From an uncultured Oscillospiraceae bacterium (GTDB lineage: Bacteria; Bacillota; Clostridia; Oscillospirales; Oscillospiraceae): a stretch of DNA of 5,109 bases. The notes beneath the pieces were generated by a model. It did no database searches, was not told the DNA's origin, and was given only the letters and a program-made list of their open reading frames with translations. Numbering within the stretch: position 1 is the first letter of the stretch; every line of letters starts with the position of its first letter. The position numbers and the translations under genes were made by a program. Shown in pieces: positions 1-5,109 of the stretch. Location of the stretch: the NCBI GenBank assembly GCA_947628265.1, contig CANQZF010000136.1, positions 1-5,109 of the forward strand, in the 5' to 3' direction.

Positions 1-599
1 TTATCGAGGCTCACCGGCGGGGCCTTCGTGGCGTCCGCGTCGATGCAGGGGGCGATGCGGGTGACGCCGTTTTTCAGAATGTTGGCCCGGGTGGTCATGA
101 TGGCGTGGGGGGAGTTGTCCACCAGCACCACATGGCGGCAGGTGGCCACGTATTTAGCGATGGAGATGCCCACGCACCCGGTGCCGCAGCAGAGGTCCAG
201 CACCCGCGCGCCGTCGCCCTTGCCAGCCCGTAGGTACCCGATAGCCCGCTCGGCCAAAACCTCCGTGTCGGGCCGGGGGATCAGCACGTGCCGGTCCACC
301 TTGAAGGGAAGGCCCATGAACTCCCACTCCCCCAGGACGTAGGCGATGGGCTCCCCGGAGAGACGCCGCGCGGCCATCTCCCGGGCGCGGGCCTCCGCCT
401 CGGAGGCGGCGTAGAGGTTCATGTCCCGCTGCAGCTCCTCCTTAGATTTCCCGGAGGCCGCGCCCAGCAAGAGCCGCGCCTCCAGGCTGTAGTCCTCCAC
501 CCCGGCGGCCTTCAGATCCCGCCGGATGTCCAGATAGATGTCGTTATATGTCTTTATCCCAAGGACCCCCTTTTTACCATCTGTCCGATCCCTCTTCAT
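1..599 (-). CDS. prmC: PrmC, release-factor glutamine methyltransferase (N-terminal part; 3' end outside window)
   Basis: PrmC transfers a methyl group from S-adenosylmethionine to the Gln of the GGQ motif in release factors RF1 and RF2, in the cytoplasm, and so tunes translation termination. The open frame reads from an ATG at 599 to the window edge without a stop. Counting from an ATA at 557, it shows an N-terminal helical release-factor-binding region (residues 1-65), then GEPIAYVLG (68-76), IPRPDTE (93-99; the family has IPRPE/DTE), and the SAM-binding motif I DLCCGTGCVGISIA (121-134). An acidic residue ending the second strand follows (LVD, D147). The catalytic NPPY motif should lie further on, past the left edge, so it cannot be checked. 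The ATG at 599 overlaps the preceding gene by 26 bases, has no Shine-Dalgarno sequence, and adds 14 residues the family lacks. An ATA at 557, 8 bases after GGGGG, fits the family N-terminus better. The DUF1385-prmC order is common in Clostridia, where prfA usually follows. The identification is secure; the start is not. Confidence 0.93.
   Translation of the reverse strand, partial: MKRDRTDGKKGVLGIKTYNDIYLDIRRDLKAAGVEDYSLEARLLLGAASGKSKEELQRDMNLYAASEAEARAREMAARRLSGEPIAYVLGEWEFMGLPFKVDRHVLIPRPDTEVLAERAIGYLRAGKGDGARVLDLCCGTGCVGISIAKYVATCRHVVLVDNSPHAIMTTRANILKNGVTRIAPCIDADATKAPPVSLD
566..575 (-). promoter_or_regulatory. Candidate ribosome binding site ahead of prmC
   Basis: AAAAAGGGGG on the minus strand straddles the DUF1385 stop and ends 8 bases before an in-frame ATA codon at 557. 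It lies inside the reading frame that begins at ATG 599, where it would serve no purpose. It is the only purine-rich ribosome binding candidate near the expected PrmC N-terminus. Confidence 0.5.
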
Positions 600-1518
600 C
601 CGGGAGGACCAGCTTTAAGGACTCAATAGCCACCTCCAGCATGGAGTCGTCGGGCTCGGCGGTGGTGATGAGCTGCAGGGCCTTGCCGGGAGCGGAGAGG
701 ACGGTGGTCAATATGTTGTCGTGGCGGCCGGCGTACTTGATGATCTCATAGCTGATGCCCACGATGACGGGCAGCAGCGCCAGGCGCAGCAGAAGGCGTA
801 TCCACACGTTGGACCAGCTGACGACGCTGGTCACCAGGATGCTCACGATCATGACGATGAAGAGGAAGCTGGTGCCGCACCGGGGGTGGAGACGCGGCTG
901 GGAGCGGGCGTTCTCCACGGTGAGGTCCAGGCCCTTTTCGTAGCAGAAGATGGTCTTGTGCTCCGCGCCGTGGTACATCCAGACCCGCTTTATCTCCTTC
1001 ATCTTCGAGGCCAGGATGATGTAGACAAGGAAGATGACGATGCGGATGACGCCCTCGATGAGATTGCGCAGGATGCGGTTTTTAACGATGCCGGTGAAAA
1101 GTCCCGCCAAAATCGTGGGCAGCATGAAGAAGAGCCCCACCGCCAGCAAAATTCCCAGAAACACGGAGACGCCGATGACGGCCTTCTCCGCCTTCTCGCC
1201 GGAGAGGTGCTTTTCCAGCCAGAGGTCCAGCTTACTGGGCTCCCCCTGCTCCTCCTCGGGGAGGAAGCTTGCGGAGTACATCAGGGCCTTGACGCCGTTT
1301 ATGAGCGTCTCCACAAAATTCACGGACCCACGAATAAAGGGCCAGCCCAGGATGGGGTATTTCTGCCGGAGGGCCCGGATGGGCTCCACCTTTGTCTCCA
1401 GCTCCCCGTCGGGTTTGCGCACGACGATAGCCTGCTTATCTACGCCCCGCATCAGGATCCCCTCCATCAGCGCCTGCCCGCCGATGGAGGTACGAAAACA
1501 TACCTTATTCTTTGCCAA
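574..1518 (-). CDS. yqhQ: DUF1385 family (YqhQ-like) multi-pass membrane protein
   Basis: This is a DUF1385 protein, the family of B. subtilis YqhQ. I know of no established biochemical function. Numbered from TTG 1518 (314 residues, normal for the family), it has the N-terminal signature GGQALMEGILMRG (13-25), a central YHGAEHK (182-188), HPRCGTSF (211-218), and the C-terminal ITTAEPDDSMLEVAI stretch (284-298), all hallmarks of the family. Hydrophobic segments at about 113-135, 150-171, 216-235 and 239-260 predict roughly four membrane spans. The conserved His/Glu/Cys residues flank the spans and could bind a metal, but that is inference. The start is chosen at TTG because GGAGG (1526-1530) lies exactly 7 bases upstream. 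The in-frame ATG at 1539, which forms an ATGA overlap with the kinase stop, has no ribosome binding site and would place GGAGG inside the gene. The gap to the kinase is 17 bases. It is followed by prmC, a neighbourhood conserved in many Firmicutes. The gene symbol is by family resemblance only. Confidence 0.93.
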   Translation of the reverse strand: MAKNKVCFRTSIGGQALMEGILMRGVDKQAIVVRKPDGELETKVEPIRALRQKYPILGWPFIRGSVNFVETLINGVKALMYSASFLPEEEQGEPSKLDLWLEKHLSGEKAEKAVIGVSVFLGILLAVGLFFMLPTILAGLFTGIVKNRILRNLIEGVIRIVIFLVYIILASKMKEIKRVWMYHGAEHKTIFCYEKGLDLTVENARSQPRLHPRCGTSFLFIVMIVSILVTSVVSWSNVWIRLLLRLALLPVIVGISYEIIKYAGRHDNILTTVLSAPGKALQLITTAEPDDSMLEVAIESLKLVLPDEEGSDRW

Positions 1519-1525
1519 TTTTACG

Positions 1526-1530
1526 CCTCC
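1526..1530 (-). promoter_or_regulatory. Ribosome binding site deciding the DUF1385 TTG start
   Basis: GGAGG on the minus strand is followed by a 7-base spacer and TTG 1518. The TTG-initiated protein starts MAKNK, close before the conserved GGQALMEG signature. The site lies in the 17-base gap after the kinase stop, which is consistent with an independent initiation signal inside an operon. Confidence 0.78.
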
Positions 1531-1535
1531 AAAAA

Positions 1536-2990
1536 TCATTCAAAAGTGGGCTCGATGGGTATCCGTATGGTGACCAGCAGCCCCCCGCCCTCGGCGTTGG
1601 AGAGGGTGAGGTCGCCGCCGTGGTACTTGATGATCTCGTCGCAGACGGCAAGCCCGATGCCGCTGCCCCGCTCCCGGGAGTTGCCCTTATAGAATTTGAG
1701 CTTCACCCGCTCCAGCTCGTCCTCGGGGACGCCGGGGCCGTAGTCCCGGAGGCGGATGAACACGTTCTCCCCGTCGGTGCCGGTGGAGACGGTGATGCGC
1801 TTGCCGTCTCTCGCGTACTTGGCGGCGTTGTCGAAGAGGTTATAGAAGACCTGCCGGAGCCGGGCCGGGTCGCCGTTTATAAGGGGAAGCTCCTCATCGG
1901 AGGGCTCGTACTCCACGGTCATGTCGTCCTGCTTTAAAAGCTCCCGGTAGGTGAAGATGGAGTCCTCCAGCTCCGCCGCCACGTCGCAGGGCCTGGCGTT
2001 CAGGGTGAAGCGCCCGTCCTGCATCCTGGTGAATTCCAGAAGCTCCTCCACCATCTTGGTGAGCCTCCGGGCCTCCTGCAAAATGATGCCGATGCCGCGC
2101 TTCGTCTCCTCGTCCAGATTTTCGTTGTAGCTCAAAGTCTCGCCCCAGCCGGTGATGGCGGTGAGGGGGGTGCGCAGCTCGTGGGAGACGGAGGAGATGA
2201 ACTCCGTCTGGGCCTTCTCCGACTGGCTTATTTTCAACGACATCTCGTTGATGGCCTTGACCATGTCGCCCATCTCGTCCCGGTAGCGGTTGCCGATCTG
2301 GATGCCGTAGCTGCCGCCGGAGATCTGCTTGGCGGCGGCGGTGATCTCCCGCATGGGGGTCACCACGCTCTCCAGGAACACCATGCTGATGACCGCCACC
2401 AGGGCGATCACCACCAGCCCAAAGGCGGAGGCCGCCAGGACGTTGGTCCGCACCAGCCTGTCCGCGGGCTTGAGGCTGGTGACATACCGCATCACGCCGA
2501 TGATCTGGCCGTTGGAGTAGGTCATGGGGGCCGCCACGCTCATAAGGTGCTCGCCGGTACTGTCGGAGTACCCGTCCCAGCCGGAGATCTTCCCGGTGGA
2601 CAGGGCCTCGGCGATGTCCTGGGTCCCCGGGACGCTGCCGGCGGTCATGTAGTGGGAGCTCAGCTCGATCTGGCCCCCCAAGTTAATGAACTGGAGCTCC
2701 AGCCGGTTCACGTCGTCAAAATCCGCCACATACATATAGGCGCTGTCGTAATACTCCGCGTACGTGTGGGTCACGTAGTTTGCGAAAAAGTCCGCGGCGG
2801 TCTTGGCCTTGGTGTAGAGCCCCTCCCGGAGGTTCATGTAGACGCTGTTTCTCATGGTCAGGGAGTAGGCCGTCACCGCGATGATGACCAAAAGCAAAAT
2901 GACCAGCATGGTGGTGAGCATATAGCGCTTTCTCAGGCCCCGAATCTTCAGGGGATGCCGTTTTTTCGCCGCCTTCGCCACACTTGTCAC
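1536..2990 (-). CDS. Membrane sensor histidine kinase (HAMP-HisKA-HATPase)
   Basis: The protein autophosphorylates on His and passes the phosphate to the response regulator encoded just upstream. From GTG 2990 (484 residues): a basic N-terminus, membrane span 1 at about 24-42, an extracytoplasmic sensor region 43-183 with no recognised ligand motif (its GQIIGVMRYVTSL end, 161-173, looks like a PDC/Cache-type fold), and span 2 at about 184-206. HAMP follows at about 207-259. The H-box is SSVSHELRTPL (266-276), with phospho-acceptor His270 and the HExxT pattern typical of a kinase that is also a phosphatase. The N-box is NLFDNAAKY (384-392), G1 is DYGPG (416-420), the F-box is KFYKGN (432-437) and G2 is GSGIGLA (442-448). 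All catalytic boxes are intact. There is no PAS domain between HAMP and HisKA, unlike WalK. The start is GTG 2990 or GTG 2981; an AGGTGA at 2987-2992 is better spaced for the latter, removing only three residues. It lies 42 bases after the regulator gene and 17 before DUF1385. Its ligand is unknown. Confidence 0.96.
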   Translation of the reverse strand: MTSVAKAAKKRHPLKIRGLRKRYMLTTMLVILLLVIIAVTAYSLTMRNSVYMNLREGLYTKAKTAADFFANYVTHTYAEYYDSAYMYVADFDDVNRLELQFINLGGQIELSSHYMTAGSVPGTQDIAEALSTGKISGWDGYSDSTGEHLMSVAAPMTYSNGQIIGVMRYVTSLKPADRLVRTNVLAASAFGLVVIALVAVISMVFLESVVTPMREITAAAKQISGGSYGIQIGNRYRDEMGDMVKAINEMSLKISQSEKAQTEFISSVSHELRTPLTAITGWGETLSYNENLDEETKRGIGIILQEARRLTKMVEELLEFTRMQDGRFTLNARPCDVAAELEDSIFTYRELLKQDDMTVEYEPSDEELPLINGDPARLRQVFYNLFDNAAKYARDGKRITVSTGTDGENVFIRLRDYGPGVPEDELERVKLKFYKGNSRERGSGIGLAVCDEIIKYHGGDLTLSNAEGGGLLVTIRIPIEPTFE

Positions 2991-2992
2991 CT
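2987..2992 (-). promoter_or_regulatory. Candidate ribosome binding site overlapping the first kinase GTG
   Basis: On the minus strand AGGTGA, complementary to the 16S rRNA tail, overlaps GTG 2990 and ends 5 bases before a second in-frame GTG at 2981. For GTG 2990 the only purine run is AAAGG, just 3 bases away, which is short. The site therefore favours GTG 2981, giving a kinase three residues shorter, but both starts remain possible. Confidence 0.5.
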
Positions 2993-3032
2993 GCCTTTCG
3001 TCGTCGCCGCTGAAGCCGCTTAAGGGACTATT

Positions 3033-3719
3033 TTAAAATCCCCACTTATATCCGTAGCCCCAGACCGTATTTATATAAGTCGGGTTCGTGGGGTCGTCCT
3101 CGATCTTGATGCGAAGCCTCCGGATGTTCACGTCCACGATCTTCACCTCGCCGAAGTAGTCCCGGCCCCAGACGGAGTTGAGGATGTCCTCCCGGGAGAG
3201 GGCCCTGCCGGGGTTTTCCATGAAGAGCTTGATGATGGCGTACTCCACCTGTGTGAGCCGCACACGCTCGCCGTTTTTCTCCAAGGTCCTGTTGCGCAGA
3301 TTGAGGCGGAAGGGGCCGTGGACCACCTCGTCCGAGGGGACCTCGTCACCGCCGCCCACGCGCCGGTAGAGGGCGTCGATGCGGGCCGTCAGCTCCGCGG
3401 GGGAGAAGGGCTTTGTCACATAGTCGTCGGCCCCGGTCATGAGGCCCGTGACCTTGTCCATCTCCTGGGTGCGGGCGGTGAGCATGATAATGCCGATCTT
3501 GGAATTGGTGGCCCGGATCTGGCGGCACACCTCGAACCCGTCCATATCCGGGAGCATGATGTCCAAAAGCGCCACCTTGATGTCGGGGTTGAGCTCCATT
3601 TGCTTTAGCGCCTCGGCGCCGGTGCCCGCCTCCACGGGGTCGTAGCCGGAGCGCTTTAAATTGATGACCACAAAGCTTCGGATGCTTGTCTCATCCTCAA
3701 GCACAAGTACCTTCTTCAT
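3033..3719 (-). CDS. OmpR/PhoB-family DNA-binding response regulator
   Basis: This is a cytoplasmic transcription regulator that should be phosphorylated by the adjacent histidine kinase. The 228-residue protein has the usual two domains. The receiver (about 1-120) has acidic pocket residues E8/D9 in VLEDE, phospho-acceptor Asp53 in LLDIMLPD, the switch Thr81 in LTA, Tyr100, and Lys103 in TKPF. The C-terminal winged-helix domain (about 130-228) includes the recognition-helix region VKIVDVNIRRLRIKIE and the wing ending in WGYGYKW. No key residue is missing. The C-terminal domain resembles the YycF/WalR and PhoP branch, but the operon lacks the usual WalR partners, so I do not assign that name. 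The ATG start is firm: AGGAGG (3725-3730) lies 5 bases upstream. Only 12 bases separate it from the lipoprotein stop, which argues for co-transcription. Target genes cannot be told from this window. Autoregulation of the promoter at the right edge is plausible, but no operator repeat is visible in the few bases present. Confidence 0.97.
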   Translation of the reverse strand: MKKVLVLEDETSIRSFVVINLKRSGYDPVEAGTGAEALKQMELNPDIKVALLDIMLPDMDGFEVCRQIRATNSKIGIIMLTARTQEMDKVTGLMTGADDYVTKPFSPAELTARIDALYRRVGGGDEVPSDEVVHGPFRLNLRNRTLEKNGERVRLTQVEYAIIKLFMENPGRALSREDILNSVWGRDYFGEVKIVDVNIRRLRIKIEDDPTNPTYINTVWGYGYKWGF

Positions 3720-3724
3720 TGATT

Positions 3725-3730
3725 CCTCCT
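3725..3730 (-). promoter_or_regulatory. Ribosome binding site of the response regulator
   Basis: AGGAGG on the minus strand, a full match to the anti-Shine-Dalgarno sequence, lies 5 bases before ATG 3719 within the 12-base gap after the lipoprotein stop. It is the strongest ribosome binding site in the window, so the regulator may be translated well relative to the other genes. Confidence 0.8.
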
Positions 3731-3731
3731 C

Positions 3732-5066
3732 TTAAGTCTCGCCTGTTATCCACTCGGAATAGATGATGCTGAAATTCTTCCGCAAAAGCTCCCGGCTAAT
3801 GGGCAGGGGGAAGCCCTCCGAATTTGCCAGGATCTCCGCCGCGTAGATGGTCTCCTGGGTCCTGAGGAGCACGAACCGGTTCCCCACGGCGGCCAGCTCG
3901 CCCCGGTTCTCGCCGGAGAAGGTGTAGAGCGCCAGGAAGTCCTGGCCGCGCCCGCCGTCCTCGCTGAGCAGGGAGAAGACGATGCAGCGCTCGCCGGAGG
4001 CCCCGTCCTTCCGGGACACGGTCATATGCCCGATCCACTCCTTGGGCAGGGTCAGATACCAGGAGTCGGCGTAGTTGCTGTAGGTGGTGGATACCATCCT
4101 CTCCCCGCCGTAGCCGTAGTAGGAGTGCCACTCCAGCATGTAGTAGGCGGTGGTCTCGCCGGTGGCGGGAAGGGGTATGAGCCTGGGGATGTCCAGCACC
4201 CCGTCGTCGTTTATGTCTCTGGAATACGTCTTATGGGCCCGCACCGTGGCGTCGCTGACGCCGCTGGCCTCGTCCAGGGAGACATTTGTGAGCCTCCCGC
4301 CCCGGCAGCACAGCACGTCCGTCACAAGGCCGCTGGCGTTGTAGGTGCTCTCCACCAGCACCGCCGAGCTGCCCCCCAAAAGGGGCGTGGACCGGACGCG
4401 CTCCAGCGCCTCCAGCCCTGTGGAGAGCCGGGCGGTGGAGCTGACCACCTCCCCGTCCCGGGTGAGGATGTAGTGCTCCGCCTCCCCGGTGAGGTCCGAG
4501 GTGGACAGCCGCAGCACCAATAGCTCGCTGCCTGTCTCCCCGTCCAGGTCGCAGACGGAGAACTGGGTGTAGTTGGTATGTACGATCTGGTTGACCAGCC
4601 AGTTTTTCATGGAGTAGACGGCCAGCAGGTTGATGCCCGTGCCCATCTGCCAGCCCACGGCGATCTCCCGGACGCCGTCGCCGTCCATGTCGAGGTAGGA
4701 GACGCGCTCAATGCCGCTGCCCTCCCCCTCGATGCGGGCGATCTCCCTGTATTCGCCGCCGTCCTCCCGGAAGATCACGATCTTCAACGGCCTGTCGGAG
4801 CCGGCCACGCTGAAAAACGCCAGGACCTCCTGGACGCCGTCGCCGTCGATGTCCTCCCGCTGGATGGGCTGTCGGTTGGAGCCGGCGGAGGGCGCGGCGT
4901 ACACCGCCCCGGCGGAGAGGAACCCGTCCACGGCGCTCTGGAGCCGCAGATACCCCTCCGGGAGCTCCGGCAGGGCGTAGAGGTCGTCCGCCGACGTCTC
5001 CGTACACCCCGCGAGCCCCAGCAAAAGCGCCGCAGCTATGAGAAGAACAAATATCCTCTTTTTCAC
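3732..5066 (-). CDS. Secreted lipoprotein with FG-GAP/VCBS-like DxDGDG repeats
   Basis: This is an envelope lipoprotein of unknown function, first gene of the apparent operon. Counted from GTG 5066 (444 residues), it begins MKKR, has a hydrophobic core (residues 5-18) and the lipobox LAGC, so Cys21 is the expected lipidated residue after signal peptidase II cleavage. The mature part carries Asp-rich loops typical of FG-GAP/VCBS beta-propeller blades: DIDGDGVQE (72-80), DMDGDGVRE (126-134), the weaker DLDGETGSE (173-181) and DINDDGVLD (284-292). Each is followed by a short hydrophobic strand. In the family such loops bind calcium. The C-terminal third (about 320-444) shows no motif I recognise. 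GTG 5066 is chosen over the ATGs at 5099/5096 because GGGGG (5074-5078) lies 7 bases upstream and because the promoter would start the transcript near 5094, at or after those ATGs. Its position 12 bases ahead of a regulator/kinase pair suggests an accessory or sensing role for that system; this is inference. Confidence 0.88.
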   Translation of the reverse strand: MKKRIFVLLIAAALLLGLAGCTETSADDLYALPELPEGYLRLQSAVDGFLSAGAVYAAPSAGSNRQPIQREDIDGDGVQEVLAFFSVAGSDRPLKIVIFREDGGEYREIARIEGEGSGIERVSYLDMDGDGVREIAVGWQMGTGINLLAVYSMKNWLVNQIVHTNYTQFSVCDLDGETGSELLVLRLSTSDLTGEAEHYILTRDGEVVSSTARLSTGLEALERVRSTPLLGGSSAVLVESTYNASGLVTDVLCCRGGRLTNVSLDEASGVSDATVRAHKTYSRDINDDGVLDIPRLIPLPATGETTAYYMLEWHSYYGYGGERMVSTTYSNYADSWYLTLPKEWIGHMTVSRKDGASGERCIVFSLLSEDGGRGQDFLALYTFSGENRGELAAVGNRFVLLRTQETIYAAEILANSEGFPLPISRELLRKNFSIIYSEWITGET

Positions 5067-5073
5067 CGCGCCG

Positions 5074-5078
5074 CCCCC
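5074..5078 (-). promoter_or_regulatory. Ribosome binding site deciding the lipoprotein GTG start
   Basis: On the minus strand AAAGGGGG ends 7 bases before GTG 5066. Upstream ATGs at 5099 and 5096 have no comparable purine run and lie at or before the predicted transcription start, so this site sets the start at the GTG. The resulting protein begins directly with a compact lipoprotein signal peptide. Confidence 0.75.
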
Positions 5079-5100
5079 TTTTACATAATCATTCATCATA

Positions 5101-5108
5101 ATTATACC
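5101..5108 (-). promoter_or_regulatory. Extended -10 promoter for the five-gene cluster
   Basis: Read on the minus strand, the right edge of the window is TGGTATAAT: a perfect TATAAT (5101-5106) with the TG of an extended -10 at the standard one-base distance. This predicts transcription starting near 5094 and a leader of about 28 bases before GTG 5066. Any -35 element lies outside the window. It is the only convincing sigma-A-type promoter I see on this strand, so it may drive the whole operon. Chance matches to a 9-base pattern in AT-rich DNA are possible, but the position is exactly right. Confidence 0.72.
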
Positions 5109-5109
5109 A

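Noticed and set aside
28..629. Two overlapping plus-strand open frames opposite prmC
   Set aside because: They overlap each other and the minus-strand PrmC frame, which carries family motifs. Neither has a domain or a start signal.
1537..1539. ATG overlapping the kinase stop (ATGA) as the DUF1385 start
   Set aside because: No Shine-Dalgarno sequence precedes it, and the strong GGAGG lies downstream of it, correctly spaced for TTG 1518. Translational coupling at ATGA is possible but less well supported.
733..1637. Identical 15-base words gtacttgatgatctc at 733-747 and 1623-1637
   Set aside because: Both encode the common peptide EIIKY in unrelated proteins (DUF1385 and the kinase G2 region). 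The flanks do not match, so this is coincidence rather than a repeat element.
721..1692. Long plus-strand open frame (323 codons) opposite DUF1385 and the kinase end
   Set aside because: Antisense shadow in GC-rich DNA. The translation is His/Asp/Gln-rich low-complexity without domains, while the minus strand encodes recognisable families across the same span.
2181..3023. Plus-strand open frame (280 codons) opposite the kinase
   Set aside because: Rich in His/Gly/Val with no motif and no ribosome binding site. It mirrors the codon pattern of the intact histidine kinase gene.
2991..3032. 42-base gap between regulator and kinase as a terminator or attenuator
   Set aside because: It contains AGCGGC twice in the same orientation, not as an inverted repeat, and no stem-loop followed by a T-run is visible.
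3033..3719. Naming the regulator/kinase pair walR/walK
   Set aside because: The regulator's C-terminal domain is similar to that branch, but the kinase lacks the PAS domain of WalK and no walHI/J-type genes are adjacent. The sequence alone does not separate WalRK from PhoPR-like paralogues.
4026..4523. Plus-strand open frame opposite the lipoprotein
   Set aside because: Repetitive Gly/Val/Pro composition typical of an antisense frame; the minus-strand lipoprotein has clear signal peptide and repeat motifs.
1..5109. CRISPR, tRNA, rRNA, insertion sequence or riboswitch
   Set aside because: Nearly every base is within a minus-strand gene, the gaps are 12-42 bases, and no repeat array, cloverleaf, transposase or terminal inverted repeats were seen.

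Overview
The window carries five genes in a row, all on the minus strand and so read from right to left. A promoter sits at the extreme right edge. In transcription order the genes are: (1) a lipoprotein with FG-GAP/VCBS-like Asp-rich calcium-loop motifs, (2) an OmpR/PhoB-type response regulator, (3) its sensor histidine kinase, (4) a DUF1385 (YqhQ-like) multi-pass membrane protein, and (5) the first part of prmC, the release-factor glutamine methyltransferase, which runs off the left edge. There is no gap above about 45 bases, no terminator-like hairpin with a T-run between genes, and no convincing plus-strand gene, RNA gene, CRISPR array or mobile element.

The DNA is GC-rich (by eye about 60% or more), yet the proteins are typical of low-GC Gram-positive relatives. 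The two-component pair resembles Bacillota WalRK/PhoPR types, DUF1385 sits directly before prmC as in many Clostridia, and the Shine-Dalgarno sequences are strong and purine-rich. Together this suggests a high-GC gut Clostridium of the Oscillospiraceae type (Flavonifractor, Oscillibacter and similar). That placement is an inference, not something proven here.

Layout: 5101-5108 holds an extended -10 promoter (TGGTATAAT, edge-truncated upstream). The lipoprotein occupies 3732-5066, the response regulator 3033-3719, the kinase 1536-2990, the DUF1385 protein 574-1518, and partial prmC runs from 1 to about 557/599. Intergenic distances are 12, 42, 17 and about 16 bases, or an overlap for the last if an ATG start is used for prmC. 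One mRNA could therefore carry all five genes.

Working model (inference): the lipoprotein is anchored outside the membrane and could act with the extracytoplasmic domain of the kinase, which phosphorylates the regulator. The linkage to DUF1385-prmC would place a conserved translation-termination factor gene downstream of an envelope-sensing module. Start-codon use is unusual. By promoter and Shine-Dalgarno position, the best starts are GTG (lipoprotein), ATG (regulator), GTG (kinase), TTG (DUF1385) and possibly ATA (prmC).
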